5,643 nucleotides of DNA from CAZPLZ01 sp964587525. Its GTDB lineage: Bacteria; Oederibacteriota; CAKKQC01. A model generated the notes under the pieces. It made no database searches and was not told the origin of the DNA. It saw only the letters and a list, made by a program, of their open reading frames with translations. This document shows positions 1 to 5,060 of this stretch, piece after piece. The DNA lies in NCBI GenBank assembly GCA_964587525.1, contig CAZPLZ010000195.1, forward strand, positions 1-5,643. Direction: 5' to 3'. The position numbers and the translations under genes are program-made. Positions within the stretch are counted from its first letter, which is position 1; the number at the start of each line of letters is the position of its first letter.

Positions 1-194
1 TATTCTTTATCGAAAATCTCCATCGTTCGTAAGCCTACTTTCAACTCATCTATGTAGGTTATTAAGATTGCTGCAGTATTTCTGCAAACTCGGCGGCGGT
101 AGGCCTTCCCTTGTAGCCAGATCGTAAGTACAACGGTTAAAGAAGAAACTAAGGCCGCTGGTCCAATAAACTCCACCATTTTTTCTAAAGACAT
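1..194 (-). CDS. Small membrane protein, N-terminal part (runs off left edge)
   Basis: An open frame starts with ATG at 194-192 and stays open for 64 codons to the window edge, so the C-terminus is missing. The start is supported by AAGGAG (plus-strand CTCCTT, 202-207) 7 bases upstream and by a promoter-like pair further up. Residues 9-28 (FIGPAALVSSLTVVLTIWLQ) form one clear hydrophobic helix. The basic stretch KAYRRRVCR follows, which by the positive-inside rule puts the C-terminal part in the cytoplasm. After that comes an amphipathic segment, ILITYIDELKVGL, that could be a coiled coil. I do not recognise the family. The codons are AT-richer than in the genes at the right end of the window, which fits accessory or phage-derived DNA. 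It is divergent from the 90-aa gene at 354. Confidence 0.65.
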   Translation of the reverse strand, partial: MSLEKMVEFIGPAALVSSLTVVLTIWLQGKAYRRRVCRNTAAILITYIDELKVGLRTMEIFDKE

Positions 195-201
195 ATCGTG
201 A

Positions 202-207
202 CTCCTT
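202..207 (-). promoter_or_regulatory. Ribosome binding site of the left-edge membrane protein gene
   Basis: On the minus strand AAGGAG stands 7 bases before the ATG at 194. This near-consensus Shine-Dalgarno sequence fixes the start of a gene that would otherwise be hard to accept because its end is outside the window. Confidence 0.6.
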
Positions 208-239
208 TCCCCTTCGTTTTTTTAGAATTGTCCCTCTTC

Positions 240-268
240 ATTACACTGGTCGTCACATTAGGCGTCAA
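240..268 (-). promoter_or_regulatory. Sigma70-like promoter for the left-edge membrane protein gene
   Basis: Read on the minus strand, a -35 box TTGACG (plus 263-268, one mismatch to consensus) is followed after exactly 17 bases by a -10 box TGTAAT (plus 240-245, one mismatch). Transcription would begin near 232 and leave a leader of roughly 40 bases before the ATG at 194, with the RBS in it. The short inverted repeat TGCCA-AAC-TGGCA at 279-291 lies just upstream of the -35 box and could be an operator, but it is short enough to be chance. Confidence 0.5.
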
Positions 269-339
269 TTTTCCTTAATGCCAAACTGGCAACACATGGT
301 TGACATCCGTCGTACGGCATGGCCTCATCACTCCCCATT

Positions 340-345
340 AGGAGG
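340..345 (+). promoter_or_regulatory. Ribosome binding site choosing ATG 354
   Basis: AGGAGG is a perfect Shine-Dalgarno core, 8 bases before ATG 354. It decides between that ATG and the in-frame GTG at 345, which overlaps the last base of the RBS. Confidence 0.65.
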
Positions 346-353
346 TGAGGCGC

Positions 354-626
354 ATGACGGAGACGAAAATGCAGATGACTAACGAGCACGATTTGGCCAC
401 ATTTCTCGGCAGCCTGGCCAGCCAGCTCCGCCGGGATGGCCTGGCCCTGACCGGAATGGCCTATCAAGATCATGAGCTGGAATCCGCTGAATTCCGCACC
501 TTCGCTGAGCTGGCCGCTTCGTTGGACCAGACCGCCTCTATCATGGACAACGTCCGTGCTCAGCTGTGCCAGAAATGCCGCCTGATGGCCGTGGTAGAGG
601 GTGTGAGAGTCGGGAAACGGAACTAG
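354..626 (+). CDS. Hypothetical 90-aa protein with a C-terminal CxxC
   Basis: The start is ATG at 354, because AGGAGG at 340-345 stands 8 bases upstream; an in-frame GTG at 345 overlaps that RBS and is unlikely to be used. The 90-residue product is soluble and mostly helical in appearance, with no signal peptide or membrane helix. Acidic and hydrophobic residues alternate from about 12 to 70 (LATFLGSLASQLRR, FAELAASLDQTASIMDN), and there is a single CQKC pair at C72 and C75. One CxxC alone could be half of a metal site shared with a partner or in a dimer. I do not recognise the family. The stop overlaps that of the convergent XRE gene by four bases, so this gene and the regulator may have moved together. 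A consensus TTGACA lies at 300-305, but I find no convincing -10 box at the right distance. Confidence 0.6.
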   Translation: MTETKMQMTNEHDLATFLGSLASQLRRDGLALTGMAYQDHELESAEFRTFAELAASLDQTASIMDNVRAQLCQKCRLMAVVEGVRVGKRN

Positions 627-847
627 GGTCGCAGCAGACGATCCGGCGGGACACGCAGAACAGCAGCGATACGGCCAAGCGTGACCAGCGTCACATTGGC
701 TCCTCCCTGCTCTATTCTCTGCCAGCGCTTATAGTCAATCCGGCTGCGGTGCGCAGCTTCTTCCTGAGTCATCCTGCGTTTCAGACGCCAGGCCTTGATA
801 TGCGCCCCTACCCGTTTGAGAAACTGCACCCGTTTCTGTCCGCTCAT
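623..847 (-). CDS. XRE-family (Cro/C1-type) helix-turn-helix DNA-binding protein
   Basis: This 74-residue protein is essentially one HTH_3/XRE domain. An N-terminal basic helix (GAHIKAWRLKRR, about 14-25) leads into MTQEEAAHRSRIDYKRWQRIEQG (26-48), which holds the two helices of the motif, with RIDYKRWQRIE as recognition helix. The end, LVTLGRIAAVLRVPPDRLL (54-72), is the typical closing helix pair. Members bind operators as dimers in the cytoplasm, often repressing their own or neighbouring genes in phages, plasmids and toxin-antitoxin loci. There is no additional sensor or peptidase domain. The ATG at 847 has only a poor TAGG-like RBS close to it. The gene is divergent from the surface operon at 941, 93 bases away, and convergent with the 90-aa gene. 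Its target is unknown; both neighbours are candidates. Confidence 0.85.
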   Translation of the reverse strand: MSGQKRVQFLKRVGAHIKAWRLKRRMTQEEAAHRSRIDYKRWQRIEQGGANVTLVTLGRIAAVLRVPPDRLLRP

Positions 848-858
848 GCCTATGACGG

Positions 859-919
859 TAGGACTTGACGATGGCCGCCTAACCCCGCAATATATGATGG
901 TGTTTTGTGTCAGGACCTA
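859..919. promoter_or_regulatory. Divergent regulatory interval with imperfect inverted repeat and promoter-like boxes
   Basis: Between the XRE gene and the propeller gene, TAGGACTTGAC (859-869, plus) recurs in inverted orientation at 909-919 (TAGGTCCTGAC on the minus strand), matching at 9 of 11 positions with centres 50 bases apart. Between them is the AT-rich TATATGATGG at 891-900. The left arm contains TTGACG (865-870), a good -35 box, and TATGAT (893-898) is a good -10 box, but their spacing of 22 is too long; at spacing 17 the -10 would be the poor CAATAT. This may be an operator pair for the XRE protein and the promoter of the surface operon, but neither is certain. Confidence 0.25.
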
Positions 920-940
920 GCCTAGTGGAGAACCAACCCT

Positions 941-2842
941 GTGCCGCAGGTAGCTAATAGCGTGGGTGTACAGGAAAAATCAAAAGTATGGGCCATCACA
1001 GCCCTTAGCCTGGCAATAGGGGCGCATGTTGGCCTTGCGGACTTTGCGGAAGCGTCGTGCCCTCCCTCACTGGCTTGGTCACGCTCATACAACAGCCTGG
1101 CGAACGGCGGTGATGTAGCCCTTGCGGTGGCGGTAGACACAAACATGAACCTCATTGTGGTGGGGTTTGAGGATCGGTCTGATTTAAGCGAACGCTTCAA
1201 CTGGTTGATTCGAAAGTACGACCCAATGGGCAATCTGCTGTGGAGCCGAGACTACACCAGCTCAGGGGAGCGCACTGATGTTGCCAGTGCCGTGGCCGTG
1301 GATGGGAGTGGAAATGTAGTGGTGGCGGGATATGAAGACCTGGGTGCCGTGCCAGGTCTGCAACGTAGCAATTGGCTGATTCGGAAGTACGATAGCACAG
1401 GGAATCTACTGTGGAGCCGCACCTACACTAGCCCAGCGCCAGAGTACGCAATTGACCTCGCCTTTGGAGTAGCGGTGGACCCGAGCGATAACGTAGTGGT
1501 CGTCGGAAGGGAGGACCAGAGCGACCTGGGCCAGTCAGTGGACTGGTTAATCCGGAAATACGACAGTGTTGGTAACTTGTTATGGAGTAAAACGTACAAC
1601 AAAGCCACGGTGAATGGGGCCGACGTGGCTTACGGAGTTGCGGTGGATGGAACGGGAAACGTGCTAGTGGTGGGCTTCGAGAGCGGCGGCGGCGGTGCTT
1701 GGTTGATTCGGAAGTATGACTCCAATGGAAATCTCCTCTGGAGCCATAACGGCCCCGCAGTGGTCGACGGTGTAGCCTATGCGGTGGCTGCCGGTAGCAG
1801 TGGGAACGCGGTAGTCGTGGGACACCAGAATAACGATTGGTTAGTTAGGAAATATGACAACTTGGGAAATCTACTATGGAGCCGCACATATAACAGCCCG
1901 GCCAATAATGCCGATATTGCGTATGGTGTTGCCATAGATTCAAGTGAGGGCGTGTGGGTCGTTGGCGCTGAAAATCAAAGCAGTAGTCTTGGTGGTAACT
2001 GGTTAATCCGGAAATACGACAGCGCAGGAAATCTGCTGTGGAGCCAGACATACAATAGCCCCGCGAATAATCGGGATGTGGCCCGAGGTGCGGCCGTGGA
2101 CGCAAGTGGAAGTGCGGTGGTAGTTGGATGGGAGCGTCGCGATGATCTTCTCCAGGCAGAAAACTGGCTGATACGCAAATATTTGCAGCCGGCTTGCCTT
2201 ACGACGGCGATCGCGGTCAATCCGCCTCCAGTCACGGTGGGCCAGTGGTTCACAGTCGCCCTTACCGTTAGTAACACTGGCGTGGCAAGTGCGACCGGAG
2301 TCCTACCATTCCTTGAGATCAATTCCGGCGGATCGCTCGTGGCTTATCAAGGTGGACCGAGTCCCGCTGGGCCAGTCACTATCGCTAGGGGTGGCTCTCA
2401 GTCGTTCACGTGGACATACAGCGTGTCAGGAGCCGGGATGGTGAGCTTCATCGGCACCGCGTCGGGTACGGATGCAGGAAGCGGAATGGCTGTCAGCGCG
2501 GCCGCCACAGCGTCCATGACCCTCCAGGCCGCGCCCGCGCCCCCTGGCCAGATTGGGGTGAGCAGCACGTCTGGCCGGCTACCGGTCAACTTTGCCAACG
2601 GTGAAGCCCTGTTGATCCGGCTCAATCCCGCGGAGGCTGGGCGATTGCGTGTTCAGGTGTACAACCTGCTGTGGGAAGAAGTGGCTAGGCTATATGACGG
2701 GCCGGTGAGTCCAGGACCGATGGAAATCCGCTGGAAGGGACGGAACCGACGTGGGTCCTTTGTGGCTGCCGGAATGTATCTGGTGAAACTTGAGCTGCCG
2801 GGGAAAAAGCCAGCCATCAAGCGCATTGTGGTAGGAAACTAG
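941..2842 (+). CDS. Secreted seven-bladed beta-propeller protein with Ig-like and FlgD-like C-terminal domains
   Basis: The 633-residue product begins with a signal peptide: a short basic region (QEKSK), the hydrophobic stretch VWAITALSLAIGAHVGLA and a likely cut after ADFAEA near residue 39. Residues 46-414 are seven SBBP-like repeats, each running from LLWSRTYNS through VAYGVAVDxSGNVVVVG to WLIRKYDSxGN. WSR/WSK/WSQ/WSH begins at 46, 101, 158, 215, 267, 313 and 367, and WLIRKY or WLVRKY at 88, 145, 202, 254, 300, 354 and 409, so a closed seven-bladed propeller is likely. Residues about 418-528 form a CARDB-like Ig domain (VALTVSNTG, QSFTWTYSVSGAG). Residues about 548-633 resemble FlgD Ig-like/type IX sorting domains (LRVQVYNLLWEEVARL, RWKGRNRRG, VAAGMYLVKLEL). 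GTG 941 is the first possible start, with GTGGAG 10 bases upstream; GTG 962 would give a shorter signal peptide. The ligand or substrate is unknown. Confidence 0.88.
   Translation: MPQVANSVGVQEKSKVWAITALSLAIGAHVGLADFAEASCPPSLAWSRSYNSLANGGDVALAVAVDTNMNLIVVGFEDRSDLSERFNWLIRKYDPMGNLLWSRDYTSSGERTDVASAVAVDGSGNVVVAGYEDLGAVPGLQRSNWLIRKYDSTGNLLWSRTYTSPAPEYAIDLAFGVAVDPSDNVVVVGREDQSDLGQSVDWLIRKYDSVGNLLWSKTYNKATVNGADVAYGVAVDGTGNVLVVGFESGGGGAWLIRKYDSNGNLLWSHNGPAVVDGVAYAVAAGSSGNAVVVGHQNNDWLVRKYDNLGNLLWSRTYNSPANNADIAYGVAIDSSEGVWVVGAENQSSSLGGNWLIRKYDSAGNLLWSQTYNSPANNRDVARGAAVDASGSAVVVGWERRDDLLQAENWLIRKYLQPACLTTAIAVNPPPVTVGQWFTVALTVSNTGVASATGVLPFLEINSGGSLVAYQGGPSPAGPVTIARGGSQSFTWTYSVSGAGMVSFIGTASGTDAGSGMAVSAAATASMTLQAAPAPPGQIGVSSTSGRLPVNFANGEALLIRLNPAEAGRLRVQVYNLLWEEVARLYDGPVSPGPMEIRWKGRNRRGSFVAAGMYLVKLELPGKKPAIKRIVVGN
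1076..2182 (+). repeat. Seven in-frame degenerate tandem repeats encoding the propeller blades
   Basis: The unit is about 46-57 codons long and the seven copies are clearly diverged in both bases and residues. The most conserved parts are the strand WLIRKYD with the GNLLWS turn, and the VAVDxSGNVVVVG strand pair. Copies four and five are shortened in the loop before WLIRKY (SGGGGAW and HQNNDW replace the longer EDQSDLGQSVDW type). Length variation in that loop suggests it is exposed and under less constraint. These are protein-coding repeats, not a CRISPR array. Confidence 0.85.
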
Positions 2843-2848
2843 GTTTCC

Positions 2849-3877
2849 GTGAGGGCCACTCTTGCTTTAGCGCTCGTCTTGAGTGTGAGCTGGGGACATG
2901 CCGCCTCGGGACCTGGGGCAGCCGGCTCGCCACTTTTGGCGCAGCCGGTGGGAGCGCGTCCCTTGGCCTTGGGTGCCAGTTATGTGGCACTGTCCGATGA
3001 CTCCCTGGCTGGACTCTGGAATCCCGCCGGATTGGTCCAGCTTGGCAGCCCAGAAGTGGGCCTGACCTATCAACGTGAGCCTGGTGAGGTGACGTACGGT
3101 TATCTACTCTATGCTCAGCCGCTTGTTCTAGGCCAGAGCGTGTCGGCTGCCATCGGCACCTTGAGCACCGCAGATGTGGATTTTGTGGACCTGGTTGGAA
3201 ATCCTGGCTCAATTGCTGGGGAATCTGACTGGCTCGTGGCGGTGAGCTATGCCACATCGTTGTATCCGTTCTTGGCAGCTCCGAATCTAATGGGGACGAG
3301 TTTGAGTGCTGGATTGACACTCAAGTACTTGCGGACATCGCTTGGGGGAGATTTAAGAGGTCAAGCGTCTACAGCCGATCTGGGCATGCTGTTCACCGCG
3401 CGCTTGATGGAGAATTTTCTGCCGACACGTGTGGGAGCGGTGTGGCAGAATGCTGGTGCTCGGATCAAGCTCGGAAGCAAGGCGGACCCCGTGGCGAACC
3501 CACTCCGTCTTGGAGTGGCGCAGACCATGATGGAGAACCGACAGGCCTGGACGACTATGAGTCTCGAGGCGGTCAAGATTCTGACACGACGAGATACAGC
3601 GCTGCACCTGGGCCTCGAGCAAGTGTGGAAGCCACAAGCGGGCATGGGGGTAGCTGTACGTGCTGGGTACAGATTTGGGGTAGATTTGCCTGGTCTGAGT
3701 GGTGGCGTAGGGATTCGCTGGAGTCGGTTTGTGCTGGACTATGCGGTCGCACGGCTGGGAAAACTGGGTGCGGTCCAGCGTGCGAGCCTGCGGGTACGAT
3801 GGAAGGGTGCGTGCTCAAAGGCCCCGGATCGGTCACAACCACCCAGAAATTATCATTCGTTCCAAAGGCATCCCTAG
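2849..3877 (+). CDS. PorV/PorQ family outer-membrane beta-barrel protein
   Basis: The 342-residue product has a signal peptide (RATLALALVLSVSWGHA, cut near residue 18) and then the hallmark of the PorV/PorQ (UPF0164-like) family, ARPLALGASYVALSDDSLAGLWNPAGL, at 36-62. The rest is alternating aromatic and glycine-rich strands (LTYQREPGEVTYGYLLYAQPL, LSAGLTLKYL, GVAVRAGYRFGV, LSGGVGIRWSRFVLDYAVA), as expected of a FadL-related barrel. In type IX secretion PorV shuttles cargo that carries a C-terminal signal from the translocon to the sortase. Its place 6 bases behind a gene with a FlgD-like C-terminal domain fits a cargo/shuttle pair in one operon. GTG 2849 follows TAGG by 5 bases. The barrel appears to finish at ASLRVRW (residue 318); the basic, proline-containing tail of 24 residues is unusual, as barrels of this kind normally end at the last strand. 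Confidence 0.85.
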   Translation: MRATLALALVLSVSWGHAASGPGAAGSPLLAQPVGARPLALGASYVALSDDSLAGLWNPAGLVQLGSPEVGLTYQREPGEVTYGYLLYAQPLVLGQSVSAAIGTLSTADVDFVDLVGNPGSIAGESDWLVAVSYATSLYPFLAAPNLMGTSLSAGLTLKYLRTSLGGDLRGQASTADLGMLFTARLMENFLPTRVGAVWQNAGARIKLGSKADPVANPLRLGVAQTMMENRQAWTTMSLEAVKILTRRDTALHLGLEQVWKPQAGMGVAVRAGYRFGVDLPGLSGGVGIRWSRFVLDYAVARLGKLGAVQRASLRVRWKGACSKAPDRSQPPRNYHSFQRHP

Positions 3878-3981
3878 CCTTCCCCTATCGCACATCCACG
3901 TTGCAGGAGTATGAGCAGAGTCAGGGCGATACGGGTGACGTGGTACATGAGCTATCCTTTGCGGCTTTGAAACCAGACGGG

Positions 3982-4005
3982 CCGCGATCGTTGCGGATTG
4001 TTTTA
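3982..4005 (+). terminator. Weak intrinsic terminator-like hairpin after the surface operon
   Basis: CCGCGA (3982-3987) can pair with TTGCGG (3991-3996) around the loop TCG, giving six pairs including one G-U. The downstream strand, ATTGTTTTA, is T-rich but interrupted. It stands about 105 bases after the PorV-like stop and overlaps the end of the convergent methyltransferase gene. The stem is short, so this is tentative. I see nothing better in the 125-base gap between the two genes. Confidence 0.3.
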
Positions 4006-4827
4006 GATGTTGGATTCAAAGCGGAGTTGCCCTCCCCTTTCCTCTTGCGTACGCAGGGCTTCCGGCCAAGTGATGTCAGCCCACCAGGGATAGCGCAGGG
4101 CCTTATGCCCGTTCTCACTCTTCCAAGCGGCCAGCACCGTATCGCAGTGCACGATCTGCAGGCAGGGGAAAGCGCCTTTTCGTCCCCACGTGGGCGATTG
4201 ATAGAGCCCCGCACTTGCGGCCTCGCGCTCCATGCCTGCCGTGGGAGGCGTTGCCGTCACGAGGCAGCCAATCTCAGCCCCGCGTTTGCGCTCTCGATCA
4301 AGCGTGCCCCGCAGATCGCGGACCCAGCCGGGATTGACCTGCTGTCCACCTTTCACGGACACGATCACGCGTTTGCTGCTGATCCTGGCTCCTCCCCCCT
4401 CATGGAACACCAGCTCGCCGTCTATGCCTTGGTCGCCCCCGCGCTTACGCTCCTCATCCGTGAGTGGACGCCCCTTGAGGTAGTACAGGATGCAGTCCTG
4501 GAAGCCGTAGGGATTCTCCTGTGCGAGGCGCTGCAAGGCTGCCGCCTCTTGTGGAACGCCGTTGACGGCCCATGTCGCCGTTCCCTTGGTTTGTGCGCGT
4601 AGGCGTTTCTCAATCACCGTCAGGGCGAGATACGTGATGTCAATGCCAATCCAGCGCCGCTTGAGCCGCTGTGCAACCGCCGCCGCGGTGCCGCAGCCGC
4701 AGAAGGGATCAAGCACCACATCGCCGGGGTTACTGCTGGCCGTGATGATGCGCTCTAGAAGTGTCTCCGGTTTCTGCGTGGGGTAGCCGAGGCGCTCCTT
4801 TGAAGATAGGTCAAGGGAATTATTCAC
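4003..4827 (-). CDS. N-terminally truncated beta-class DNA methyltransferase with Mrr-like nuclease-type domain
   Basis: The 274-residue product begins almost at motif X (ERLGYPTQKPETLLERII, 11-28). It continues with motif I, the S-adenosylmethionine loop DPFCGCGT (40-47), and motif II (WIGIDIT, 59-65). In beta-class amino-methyltransferases the order is IV, target recognition, X, I, so the half with the catalytic DPPY/DPPF and the recognition region should precede this, and it is absent. Residues about 108-230 form a second domain in the style of Mrr/PD-(D/E)xK proteins: GGDQGIDGEL (130-139), IVSVKGG (155-161, carrying the SxK), VRDLRGTLDRER and IGCLVTATPPT. GTG 4827 overlaps the RHH stop (GTGA) and has no RBS of its own, so translation would rely on coupling. 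Full relatives are far longer. It is probably a decayed gene, though a split enzyme or retained nuclease domain is possible. Methylation by this protein alone is unlikely. Confidence 0.8.
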   Translation of the reverse strand: MNNSLDLSSKERLGYPTQKPETLLERIITASSNPGDVVLDPFCGCGTAAAVAQRLKRRWIGIDITYLALTVIEKRLRAQTKGTATWAVNGVPQEAAALQRLAQENPYGFQDCILYYLKGRPLTDEERKRGGDQGIDGELVFHEGGGARISSKRVIVSVKGGQQVNPGWVRDLRGTLDRERKRGAEIGCLVTATPPTAGMEREAASAGLYQSPTWGRKGAFPCLQIVHCDTVLAAWKSENGHKALRYPWWADITWPEALRTQEERGGQLRFESNI

Positions 4828-5060
4828 GCAACCGTTTCGTGCCGAGTGTACGCTCGCGGGAGCTGCGCCTTGATCTTGCCGTGCCTGCGTTCAAGTGTTT
4901 TCAAGTAGTGCTCCACGGCTTCCGCGACGAGCTCCCCCTGCGTGACGTGCGCCTTGAGGGCTGCATCCCGTATGCGGCCGACCAGCTCCGGCGGGAGATA
5001 GAACGACGTGCGCGAGGGCTTCTCCGGGGTCACGGGCTTCCGTTGCGCTCTACGCTTCAT
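4824..5060 (-). CDS. Ribbon-helix-helix DNA-binding protein
   Basis: The 78-residue product starts at ATG 5060-5058, which overlaps the TGA of the ParB-like gene as ATGA. The same frame is open further upstream to 5297, but that part only shadows the ParB-like gene. A basic leader (MKRRAQRKPVTPEKP) precedes RTSFYLPPELVGRIRDAAL (17-35), the beta strand and first helix of a MetJ/Arc/CopG-type fold. VTQGELVAEAVEHYLKTLERR (39-59) is the second helix with its turn. Such proteins bind DNA as dimers through the strand (here TSFYL) and serve as antitoxins, plasmid copy-control or partition proteins, or autoregulators. The stop overlaps the GTG of the methyltransferase fragment. Its role is probably control of this cassette or DNA binding next to the ParB-like protein. 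No toxin gene is adjacent. Confidence 0.8.
   Translation of the reverse strand: MKRRAQRKPVTPEKPSRTSFYLPPELVGRIRDAALKAHVTQGELVAEAVEHYLKTLERRHGKIKAQLPRAYTRHETVA

Noticed and set aside
300..328. Sigma70 promoter for the 90-aa gene built on TTGACA at 300-305
   Set aside because: The -35 box is perfect, but at spacings of 16 to 18 the best -10 is CCTCAT, with only three matches, so I did not list it as a promoter.
258..473. Minus-strand frame of 71 codons
   Set aside because: It lies antisense to the 90-aa gene, which has a perfect RBS, and it crosses the divergent promoter region.
566..868. Plus-strand frame of 100 codons
   Set aside because: It lies antisense to the well-supported XRE gene and overlaps the end of the 90-aa gene; there is no RBS and no domain.
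1076..2182. Regular repeats considered as a CRISPR array or DNA satellite
   Set aside because: The period is 138-171 bases, always a multiple of three and in frame, and conservation is at the protein level; these are beta-propeller blades.
3442..4602. Plus-strand open frame of 386 codons
   Set aside because: It overlaps the last third of the PorV-like gene in another frame and then runs antisense through most of the methyltransferase fragment. Its translation shows no domain or motif, while both overlapped genes have clear family signatures.
4828..4893. Missing N-terminal half of the methyltransferase read through from upstream
   Set aside because: I translated the same frame upstream of the GTG. 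It gives ARQDQGAAPASVHSARNGC-like sequence with no methyltransferase similarity and meets a stop at 4893-4891, so no simple upstream start restores the enzyme.
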